Source: Pseudaminobacter soli (ex Li et al. 2025) (GTDB lineage: Bacteria; Pseudomonadota; Alphaproteobacteria; Rhizobiales; Rhizobiaceae). Taken from it: a stretch of DNA of 64,000 bases. Below, piece by piece: positions 1 through 6,982 of this stretch (the first letter of the stretch is position 1; each line of letters begins with the position of its first letter). The notes beneath the pieces were generated by a model, which saw nothing but the letters and a program-made list of their open reading frames with translations, did not search any database and was not told where the DNA came from. The translations under genes and the position numbers were made by a program. The stretch is taken from assembly GCF_003012705.1 (NCBI RefSeq), contig NZ_PXYL01000002.1:496001-560000 (forward strand). The letters are read 5' to 3'.

Positions 1-369
1 GTCAAAGCCACCTTCTTCTGCCAGTATCTTGGCCGCGCCGAGCAGCATCGCCGTATGGCCATCATGGCCGCACGCATGCATGACGCCCGGACTCTGGGAT
101 CGATAGGCTAGGTTACCCTGTTCGGCGATCCTCAGCGCATCCATGTCGGCGCGAAGGGCGATGGCGCGGTTGCCGCTCCCGCACCGCAGCGTTCCGACGA
201 CGCCCGTTCCGCCAACACCTTCGACGACTTCGTCGAGCCCGAACTCCCGCAACTTCTGCGCCACGAAAGCCGAGGTCCTTTTTTCCTCGAAGCCAAATTC
301 AGGATGGGCGTGCAGGTCGCGCCGCCAGGCGGTCATTTCCCCAACAAGCGCATTTTTGTCGACGGTCAT
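1..369 (-). CDS. M20-family amidohydrolase (N-terminal part, cut by window edge)
   Basis: Reading the minus strand from an ATG at 369 gives 123 codons that run off the left edge. The protein begins MTVDKNALVGEMTAWRRDLH and carries the ALRADMDAL and MHACGHDGHTAMLLG motifs of M20 metallopeptidases; the His and Asp residues there bind the zinc pair. Members (hippurate hydrolase, N-acyl-amino-acid amidohydrolase, YgeY) release amino acids from N-acyl or dipeptide-like substrates in the cytoplasm. It lies 90 bases downstream of dpaL on the same strand, as ygeY lies by ygeX in E. coli, so both probably serve one amino-acid pathway. Family assignment is firm; the substrate is not known. Confidence 0.88.
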   Translation of the reverse strand, partial: MTVDKNALVGEMTAWRRDLHAHPEFGFEEKRTSAFVAQKLREFGLDEVVEGVGGTGVVGTLRCGSGNRAIALRADMDALRIAEQGNLAYRSQSPGVMHACGHDGHTAMLLGAAKILAEEGGFD

Positions 370-459
370 GTCAGCTATCCTTCGTTGCAAGTTGGCGAAC
401 GACGTCAAGAAGGATATTGGCTCCTGCGACCCGGTCTCCGTCAGCCGTGTGTTCCCTGC

Positions 460-1674
460 TCACGCTTCGGCTCCTGCCTCATTCTTCGCCGCCACTGCAG
501 CAGGAGCGAGCCCGACGATCTCCTGGTATTTGCCCGGATCGGTTGCCCCTTCCGTGTTCACCACGAAGATGCGCGCGTCTGCGTCGATGCGCAGTGCGGC
601 CTTGATTGCGGGATCGGCGACGGCCTTCACTAGTCCGGCCAGCCCGACACCGCCGCTTTCGCCGGCGACGATGGCCGGGTCGGCGGCGACAGGATTGGCC
701 AGCCGCCGCATGACCGCGATCGCATCCTCGTCATCGACCGTCATGAACGCATCGGCGACGCGGGAGAGAACACGCCAGGCAACAAGCGAGGGCTCGTAGC
801 ACTCGAGCATGGCCATGACGGTCGGCTCCCCATGAGCAACCGTCACCGGATGTCCCGCGCGCGCCGTTTCAACGATGCAGGCCGATCGGGCGGGGTCGAC
901 GACCGTGAAAATGGGGCGGCGGTCGCCCAACTTGATCGCGAGGTGGCCGGCCACCGCCGCGGCAATGCCGCCAACGCCGGACTGGATGAACACATGGGTC
1001 GGCGGTTCCGGCATTTTCCGCAAGGCCTCGCGCACGAGCGCCGTGTAGCCTTGCATCACCAATCCGGGAATGCGCTCGTAGCCTGGCCAGGACGTGTCAG
1101 AGACGATAGTCCAGCCCTTGGCCTCGGCTACGCGGGCGGCCTCCCGGACGGAATCGTCATAGGTGCCATTGACGCGGATCATGTCCGCGCCAAAGCGGGC
1201 AATGGCTGCGACGCGCTCGGCGCTGACGCCGGAATGAACGAAAATTGCCGCTCGCGCGCCGACAAGCTGCGCGCCTTGCGCAACCGACCGGCCGTGGTTG
1301 CCGTCTGTCGCGCAGGCCACCGTCATGGCGCGCGCAACGGCGCGGACCTCAGACGAATGGAGCTCCGTGATATCGACCGTGCGGCCGAGTTCCTTTTCGG
1401 CGTGCTCAAGAACAAGCCGGATCACCGCATAGGCTCCGCCGAGCGCCTTGAAACTTCCCAGCCCAAGGCGATGGCCCTCGTCTTTGACGTGGATCGCGGC
1501 GACGCCGATCTCCGCGGCCAGTCCGGGAAGCGCCACGAGAGGCGTTTCGGCATGATTGTCTCGGAAGGCGAGTTGGCGCTCGACCTCCTCGGCTGAGGCG
1601 ACACCAAGCGTTTCGGCGTCCCTCGGATCGAGTGGTCTGCGGTAGTCGGGAGTGGTGTTGAGCAGAAACATCAT
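460..1674 (-). CDS. dpaL: Diaminopropionate ammonia-lyase
   Basis: The 404-residue protein is a fold-type II PLP enzyme of the DpaL/YgeX family, which splits 2,3-diaminopropionate into pyruvate and two ammonia. The Schiff-base lysine is K76 in GLGSFKALGGAYA; ATDGNHGRSVA and the phosphate-binding SGVGGIAAAVAG follow, and the length matches the family (about 400 residues). It starts with two adjacent ATG codons and faces an Lrp-type regulator across about 100 bases, with an M20 amidohydrolase downstream. That arrangement suggests substrate-induced expression of a small catabolic operon. Threonine dehydratase-like activity is the main alternative, but the GSFKALGGAYA context is typical of DpaL. 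Confidence 0.92.
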   Translation of the reverse strand: MMFLLNTTPDYRRPLDPRDAETLGVASAEEVERQLAFRDNHAETPLVALPGLAAEIGVAAIHVKDEGHRLGLGSFKALGGAYAVIRLVLEHAEKELGRTVDITELHSSEVRAVARAMTVACATDGNHGRSVAQGAQLVGARAAIFVHSGVSAERVAAIARFGADMIRVNGTYDDSVREAARVAEAKGWTIVSDTSWPGYERIPGLVMQGYTALVREALRKMPEPPTHVFIQSGVGGIAAAVAGHLAIKLGDRRPIFTVVDPARSACIVETARAGHPVTVAHGEPTVMAMLECYEPSLVAWRVLSRVADAFMTVDDEDAIAVMRRLANPVAADPAIVAGESGGVGLAGLVKAVADPAIKAALRIDADARIFVVNTEGATDPGKYQEIVGLAPAAVAAKNEAGAEA

Positions 1675-1775
1675 CGCCTCCTTTCAGTTTGCTGCTGAAA
1701 CTTATTGCACGCAGGGCGAAATGTGCGCTGATAATTGGCGACCGAATTGCAAGTTTGTTTCATTAGAGGTGGTAC

Positions 1776-2258
1776 TTGAGCAAACCCGTTCAGCCGCAAC
1801 TGGATACCTTCGACCGCAAGATTCTGGCCATTCTTCAGAAGGACAACACCACGCCGCAGCGGACCATCGGTGAGGTTGTCAACCTGTCAGCACCTGCCGT
1901 GCAGCGGCGGATCAAGCGGATGGCGGAAGACGGGGTTATCCAAGCGAACGTCGCCGTCCTCGATCCGGTGGCGGTCGGTCAGGCCATCACCATCTTTGTC
2001 GAGGTGGAGGTCATCAGCGAAACGGCCGACCAGATCGAAGAGGCGAAAAGGGAGTTCGCGGCCGCCGCGGAAATCCAGCAATGCTACTATGTGACCGGAG
2101 AGGCCGACTTCATTCTTGTCATCGTTGTCCCGACGATGGCCGATTATGAGGCTCTGACGCGGCGTCTCTTCTTTGGCAACAACAACGTCAAACGCTTCCG
2201 GACATTTGTTGCGATGGACCGGGTCAAGGTGGGACTAAGCGTTCAGGTAGATAGCTGA
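1776..2258 (+). CDS. Lrp/AsnC-family transcriptional regulator
   Basis: This 160-residue protein has an N-terminal winged helix-turn-helix (about residues 8-60, with LSAPAVQRRIKRM as recognition region) and a C-terminal RAM/ligand domain ending in a VATMDRVK-like strand, the usual Lrp layout. The start is a TTG at 1776, preceded by GAGGTGG at a good ribosome-binding distance. It is divergent from dpaL and so is the likely local regulator of the dpaL/M20 operon, responding to an amino acid; this is inferred from position. Confidence 0.9.
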   Translation: MSKPVQPQLDTFDRKILAILQKDNTTPQRTIGEVVNLSAPAVQRRIKRMAEDGVIQANVAVLDPVAVGQAITIFVEVEVISETADQIEEAKREFAAAAEIQQCYYVTGEADFILVIVVPTMADYEALTRRLFFGNNNVKRFRTFVAMDRVKVGLSVQVDS

Positions 2259-2364
2259 CCGGCCAAGTTCGACTGCTAGCAACGTGACCAGCCATCACAC
2301 AAGTCTTGATTTGGCGCGGGCAAGGTCCATAGTTGAAAATAGGCACGCAGGTGGGAACAAGGTC

Positions 2365-2556
2365 ATGAAAGCCTTTATCACTGCAGTGGTTATCGCGATC
2401 ATCATCGCAATTGCCGGCTTATTTGGGCTCGCCGCGATCCAGAAGCCCGTCTACCAAGCTTTCGCGACGTCCAGTACCCGCGTCGGCAACCCGGGTCACA
2501 ACCTGATAGGGAACGCCTGGAAAGATACGGCCTCGGCTCATCCGCAAGTGGGATAA
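2365..2556 (+). CDS. Small single-span membrane protein, unknown function
   Basis: From the ATG at 2365 the frame codes 63 residues: a hydrophobic segment at about residues 4-27 (AVVIAIIIAIAGLFGLAAI) followed by a polar tail rich in Ser, Gly and Asn. The frame is open further upstream to a GTG at 2284, but that part is unlike a protein start and the ATG is preceded by GTGGGAACAAG. It looks like a type of short N-anchored protein found in rhizobia; I do not know a function. It precedes the formate dehydrogenase locus by about 115 bases and could belong to it or stand alone. Confidence 0.55.
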   Translation: MKAFITAVVIAIIIAIAGLFGLAAIQKPVYQAFATSSTRVGNPGHNLIGNAWKDTASAHPQVG

Positions 2557-2670
2557 CCGCAGGCCGGCCGGCGTCGATATTTCCCTTATGTTTGGTCGCT
2601 GGATAAGAATATAAGCTGGGAAACATGGCGGGCGACGGCCGTTGACGCGCTGAGGCGCGGAGGAGCAGAA

Positions 2671-4704
2671 ATGAGCGATGCGAAAAGGCATCTCTTGATC
2701 TGCAGTTGCGAAAGGTCGATGCCGCTCGATCGCGAGGCGATTGCGCGGGGCTGCGGCTCCTGCGGCATTTCCCAGGCGGATCAGCTGTGCGGCGCCGACC
2801 TGCCGCTGTTCAGGGAAGCGATTGCGCGGGGCGAACCCGTTACGGTAGCCTGCACGCAGGAGGCACCGCTGTTTCGCGAGGCAGCCGCCGAAGCGTCCTT
2901 CGCGGACCTCATCTTCACCAATATCCGAGAGAATGGCGGCTGGTCGGATGCAGCCGAACTGGCGGGGCCCAAAGCGGCGGCGCTGCTTGCCGGTGCGCAG
3001 CCGGAAGAGCCCTTTGCCCCGATCACCTTCGAGAGCGATGGCATCATCTTGATCTATGGTCGCGACGATGTGGCGATCGAGGCCGGCCGCCGGCTTGCAG
3101 AGAGGCTCGACATTACCGTGCTTCTTACGCACCCGGAAAATATCGTGCCGCGCCGCGTCAATGATTTTCCCGTGCTCAAGGGCGACATCCGCACCGCGCG
3201 GGGGCATCTCGGCGCTTTCGAACTGACGATAGACGGCTTTGCCTTTCCATCTCCATCTTCACGCGACGTATTGCGCTTCGGTAAGTCGCGCGATGGCGCG
3301 ATTTCCAACTGCGACATCATCCTCGATCTGACGGGCAATGCGCCGCTCTTCCCTGCGCCAAACCTACGTGCGGGCTATGTGCGCGCCGATCCGCGTGACC
3401 CTGTCGCGGTGGAAAAGGCGATCTTCCGGGCGAGTGAGCTCGTCGGCACTTTCGACAAGCCGATCTTCGTCCAGTTCGATGCATCGCTCTGTGCCCACTC
3501 GCGGTCAGGCATCGTCGGCTGCCATCGTTGTCTCGACCTGTGTCCAGCCGGGGCCATTACGCCCAGTGGCGATGTCGTGGTTATCGACCCGGCCATCTGC
3601 GGCGGATGCGGGTTTTGCGCGGCGGCGTGCCCCACGGGTGCTGCGAGCTACGCGATGCCGGGGCCGGACAGCCTCACAGAGCGCTTGCGCACTATGCTTG
3701 CGGCCTATCGCGTCGCTGGGGGCAGGCAAGCCATCATCCTGTTTCATGATGGCGATCACGGCGAAGCGCTGATCGACGCGCTCGCTCGCCACGGTGACGG
3801 CCTGCCGGCCAATGTCATTCCATTTCGCGTCAACGAGGTTACGCAGGTCGGTCCGGAAAGCATCGCGTCGATCTTCGCCTATGGCGGGACCGGCGCGGTG
3901 TTCCTGACGCGTGATCGACCCCAACATGACATTGAGGGTTTGCGGCGGCTGGTGGGCTGGACAGGGGCAGCGGTTGCCGCCCTGGGCTTTGGCGAAGATG
4001 CCATCCGCATCCTTCAGACCGATGATCCCGACCAGTTGCGCATTGGCCTCGATGCGATCCCCGAGGGGATCGAGGCAGCTGAACCTTCGTCGTTCCTGCC
4101 GATTGGCGGTCGCCGGAGCCTCATGGAGACAGCGTTTAGCGAAATGCGCCGCGGGGCGCCCGTGCCTGTCGAGCGGGTTGGTCTGCCGAATGGCGCTCCT
4201 TTTGGCAGCGTCACGCTGGATGTCGAGCGCTGCACGCTATGCCACTCATGTGTCACGGCCTGCCCGACCGGAGCGCTTTCGGCTGAGCCGGACCGTCCCA
4301 TGCTGCGCTTTGATGAGATCGTCTGCGTGCAATGCGGACTGTGCGAGGCGACCTGTCCGGAAGACGCCATCACGCTCGATCCGCGCCTCGATTTCGCAGC
4401 CTGGCAAGCACCGCGCCGCACTTTGAAGGAGGAGGAGCCGTTCCTGTGCATTTCCTGCGGCACTCCCTTCGGCACCAAGAGCACCATCGAGCGTATCGTG
4501 GCGAAACTCGAGGAAAAGCATTGGATGTATCGCGGCGAAAATGCCGGTCACATCGATCTGGTGCGCATGTGCGAGAATTGCCGCGCCATCGCGATGGTGC
4601 ATGAAGGCTTCGACCCAACGGCGCCGCAGCGGCGACCAATTCTCACCACCGACGATTTCCTGCGGGCGCGTGATGCCGAAAAGGACGGTCGCGACAAACA
4701 TTGA
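2671..4704 (+). CDS. Formate-dehydrogenase-locus polyferredoxin (4Fe-4S binding protein)
   Basis: The 677-residue protein holds several iron-sulfur motifs: a CHRCLDLCP segment and CGGCGFCAAACP near residues 290-325, then CTLCHSCVTACP and CVQCGLCEATCP near residues 525-570, and CxxC pairs (CISC, CENC) close to the end. The N-terminal part has a CSCERS segment and a region rich in Gly and Asp without a motif I can name. Proteins of this build occur with DUF3305, DUF3306, TorD-like and fdh genes in alphaproteobacteria. They probably carry electrons for, or help mature, the formate dehydrogenase encoded from 6983; neither role can be read from the sequence. It is convergent with the DUF3306 gene, 21 bases away. 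Confidence 0.85.
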   Translation: MSDAKRHLLICSCERSMPLDREAIARGCGSCGISQADQLCGADLPLFREAIARGEPVTVACTQEAPLFREAAAEASFADLIFTNIRENGGWSDAAELAGPKAAALLAGAQPEEPFAPITFESDGIILIYGRDDVAIEAGRRLAERLDITVLLTHPENIVPRRVNDFPVLKGDIRTARGHLGAFELTIDGFAFPSPSSRDVLRFGKSRDGAISNCDIILDLTGNAPLFPAPNLRAGYVRADPRDPVAVEKAIFRASELVGTFDKPIFVQFDASLCAHSRSGIVGCHRCLDLCPAGAITPSGDVVVIDPAICGGCGFCAAACPTGAASYAMPGPDSLTERLRTMLAAYRVAGGRQAIILFHDGDHGEALIDALARHGDGLPANVIPFRVNEVTQVGPESIASIFAYGGTGAVFLTRDRPQHDIEGLRRLVGWTGAAVAALGFGEDAIRILQTDDPDQLRIGLDAIPEGIEAAEPSSFLPIGGRRSLMETAFSEMRRGAPVPVERVGLPNGAPFGSVTLDVERCTLCHSCVTACPTGALSAEPDRPMLRFDEIVCVQCGLCEATCPEDAITLDPRLDFAAWQAPRRTLKEEEPFLCISCGTPFGTKSTIERIVAKLEEKHWMYRGENAGHIDLVRMCENCRAIAMVHEGFDPTAPQRRPILTTDDFLRARDAEKDGRDKH

Positions 4705-4725
4705 AATCGAGATCTTGCAGCGACC

Positions 4726-5319
4726 TCATTTCTGGTCGAAATGCGGGACGGCGCCGCCGTGATGGCGGGCGCGGTTGTCCGCCGGTTGCTGTTTGGCTGC
4801 ATCTTCTGACGTGTTGTGCGTCGTCTCACTTCTATCGTCGGGAATTGCAGATCGTTTCGGTTGGGAGGGCTGCGCGGAGCCCGATATTTCCGAGATGGCG
4901 GTCACTGGCTCACCGCCTGTTTCCTTGCGGGGCTCCCCGTCGAGAGCCTGCGCAAGCAATCGGGAAGATGCATATGATGCGAGTTGCTTGAAACCTGGGA
5001 CATTCCCGGTGGAATGGTCCCAGAAATTCTCGTTTGGGCCGATGAAGTCGCGGATCGCAGGGTCGGCAGACCAAGCGCGTCGTAGCGCAGCGTTGCGTAG
5101 GTGCTTTGGAACGCCAGCCGCAAGAAATCCCCGAATATCGGTGGTTGCATTGATGGAATCGAGCGACGGTAGTTGCGTCAGATCGGCAGCAGCTTCGTCG
5201 GTGGCGCTCGGAGCGCTCTCGGTTTCGGGCGGCTCGGGTTCGCCGGCCTTCCTGGACCCTTCCGTGGCCCGCCGCTTCAGGCGCGACCAGCGTGTGAATA
5301 CGCCTTCATTCTCGGCCAT
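4726..5319 (-). CDS. DUF3306 domain protein
   Basis: A 197-residue, charged, cytoplasmic-looking protein. It begins with FTRWSRLKRRA, has an acidic Pro/Glu/Ser-rich linker, and then a core with LPSLDSINATTDIRGFL, VPKHLRNAALRRAW and DPAIRDF, which are features of the DUF3306 family. The family is known only from its constant place in fdh loci; the function is unknown. It overlaps the upstream DUF3305 gene by 14 bases, so the two are translated from one minus-strand transcript lying between the polyferredoxin and the TorD/fdh genes. Confidence 0.85.
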   Translation of the reverse strand: MAENEGVFTRWSRLKRRATEGSRKAGEPEPPETESAPSATDEAAADLTQLPSLDSINATTDIRGFLAAGVPKHLRNAALRRAWSADPAIRDFIGPNENFWDHSTGNVPGFKQLASYASSRLLAQALDGEPRKETGGEPVTAISEISGSAQPSQPKRSAIPDDRSETTHNTSEDAAKQQPADNRARHHGGAVPHFDQK

Positions 5320-5884
5320 CGTTTTTCTCGAGAGTTGGCAACCGGCGCGCCAGCGCTTCGGGGTCGGCGCGATCCCGCTTACGTTTGACGAAATTCTCCT
5401 CGACCGGATGGCGCGCCACGAATTCCGCTATCCACTCGGCAATGGCAAGCGGCAGCGGAACCGCCTCTACCAAAGTGCCTGGCTCCGACAGTGCCTCGCC
5501 TTCCGCGGGATCGATCGTAGCCGCGACAACGGAGCAGAGCGGAGCACCGTCGGTCGCGACGATCGCCACCCACACGGAAGGTCGGGGCGACGTAAGATTG
5601 TCGCGGTAGCGGTCGGATTCGGTCCTGTAGAGGTCCAAATGTACGACGCCGGCATAGAAGGTTGCGGTTTCTCCGTCGTCGCTGAGGCATGTGCCGGGCT
5701 CGGCAACCGGCTCGCCCGCGAGGACCGACACGGGCCGCCACGTGAAATCGATCCAGGAAGACGCGGCCTTGCGTCGTTCCACCACGATCCCCGCCGGGAT
5801 GCTGAGATGCGGCATCGGGTTACTCAACCTACCGCCTCCATAGTCTTCCTTGAGAAAGATAATGCTTTTCTCGCGTGGCCGCAC
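5306..5884 (-). CDS. DUF3305 domain protein
   Basis: A 192-residue soluble protein of the DUF3305 family: IPAGIVVERRKAASSWIDF near the start, a W-R-P-V-S-V segment, and a long central beta-rich part with FYAGVVHLDLYRTE. The last 30 residues are basic (FVKRKRDRADPEALARRLP). A shorter start at the MPHLSIPAG methionine (about 24 residues in) is equally possible and fits the family's usual beginning. It is divergent from the TorD-like gene across 215 bases, so formate dehydrogenase control signals may lie there. Function unknown; presumed accessory to FDH assembly. Confidence 0.83.
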   Translation of the reverse strand: MRPREKSIIFLKEDYGGGRLSNPMPHLSIPAGIVVERRKAASSWIDFTWRPVSVLAGEPVAEPGTCLSDDGETATFYAGVVHLDLYRTESDRYRDNLTSPRPSVWVAIVATDGAPLCSVVAATIDPAEGEALSEPGTLVEAVPLPLAIAEWIAEFVARHPVEENFVKRKRDRADPEALARRLPTLEKNDGRE

Positions 5885-6099
5885 CCCAGTGGGACGAAAG
5901 TCCTATCTATTGTAGTTGACGTCTGAAGCTTTTCGGTAGACTCTCAACTGCAAGCAGACGCCGCATTTTCATCAACGGTGCCTCGCCGCCTTGAGGCGGT
6001 GGAGCGATGCACGTGCATAATTCCCATCGCGTTAGGGCTTTCGCGCAGATTGTGGGAAACCGCGTCGCTTAGCGCGTTTGTGTCGACCGGAGCGGTGAG

Positions 6100-6756
6100 A
6101 TGAGAGTCGCCGCAGCGCAATTTGTTTCGGACCCGGGCTGGATTGTACCTCCCGCCGGGCAAGGGAGAAATGCGGGATCGGACGACGAGGTCGACCGCGC
6201 CCGCGCGCAGGAATATATCCTGCTCGCAAGGCTGCTCCTCCATCCACCGGACCGTGAGTTGCTGGAGCGACTGGCCGCGATTGAGGGCGACGGAACCCAG
6301 CTTGGTCGTGCGCATAGCGCTCTCGCAGCGGCCGCGCGTGAGAGCGACCCAGATGACCTAGAGCGGGATCACTTCCGGCTGTTCATTGGCGTCGGTCGAA
6401 GCGTGCTTCTGCCTTATGCCTCTTATTATCTCACCGGGTTTGTCAACGAGCGCCCGCTCGCTCGGTTGCGCGGCGACCTGCGCCGGCTCGGAATTGAACG
6501 CGCCCAAGGAAATGCCGAACCGGAAGACCACGGCGCGCTGCTGTGCGAGGTCATGGCCGGCTTTGCCCTCAACACCTACGGCGCAGTGGATGCGACAGTT
6601 CAGGCGGCATTTTTCGACAGACATCTGAAGCCATGGCTTGGTCGCCTGTTCTTGGATCTGGAGCGCTCGGCGGGCTGCGATTTCTACAGACAAGTTGGTC
6701 GGCTGGGACACCTGTTCATCGAAATCGAGACGGAGGCATTTGCCCTGCCGGCGTGA
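6100..6756 (+). CDS. TorD/DmsD-like chaperone for the formate dehydrogenase
   Basis: 218 residues, all-helical, with the TorD-family segment LERDHFRLFIGVG near residues 88-100 followed by LLPYASYY, and a late G-H-L motif. Proteins of this family bind the twin-arginine leader of molybdoenzymes and hold them for cofactor loading before TAT export. Its client is presumably the FdhA encoded two genes downstream. The ATG at 6100 has only a weak ribosome site (GGTGAG), and an internal start nearer the conserved helices is possible because the first 30 residues are not conserved-looking. It opens the torD-tat-fdhABC transcription unit. Confidence 0.85.
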   Translation: MRVAAAQFVSDPGWIVPPAGQGRNAGSDDEVDRARAQEYILLARLLLHPPDRELLERLAAIEGDGTQLGRAHSALAAAARESDPDDLERDHFRLFIGVGRSVLLPYASYYLTGFVNERPLARLRGDLRRLGIERAQGNAEPEDHGALLCEVMAGFALNTYGAVDATVQAAFFDRHLKPWLGRLFLDLERSAGCDFYRQVGRLGHLFIEIETEAFALPA

Positions 6757-6774
6757 CGGGATCGGAGGCGAAGG

Positions 6775-6981
6775 ATGGCAAATAGAAGCGAAAACAACGT
6801 GCGACGGCGTGATTTTCTACGGGCTCTCGCTCTCTCTCCCCTGGCAATGGCAACTACACAAGGCAAGGAAGCCCAGGCCGCCAGCGAAAGCCGTGAGGAG
6901 CGGACCAGGTCCCTTTACCGCAAGACCGAGCACGTGAAGACCTACTACCGGGTCAACCGCTATCCGGGCCGGGGAGAGTGA
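6775..6981 (+). CDS. Formate dehydrogenase region TAT-signal peptide protein
   Basis: A 68-residue protein with a twin-arginine motif (NVRRRDFLRAL, residues 8-18), an Ala-rich segment ending in KEAQAA, and a short conserved tail containing SLYRKTEHVKTYY. This is the build of the small TAT-target family found just upstream of fdhA. GGAGGCGAAGG lies before the ATG at 6775. The gene ends one base before fdhA, so translation is coupled. It may be a small subunit or assembly factor of FDH; its role is not established. Confidence 0.85.
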   Translation: MANRSENNVRRRDFLRALALSPLAMATTQGKEAQAASESREERTRSLYRKTEHVKTYYRVNRYPGRGE

Positions 6982-6982
6982 C

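Noticed and set aside
832-1596. Plus-strand frame of 254 codons over dpaL
   Set aside because: Antisense to dpaL and lacks motifs.
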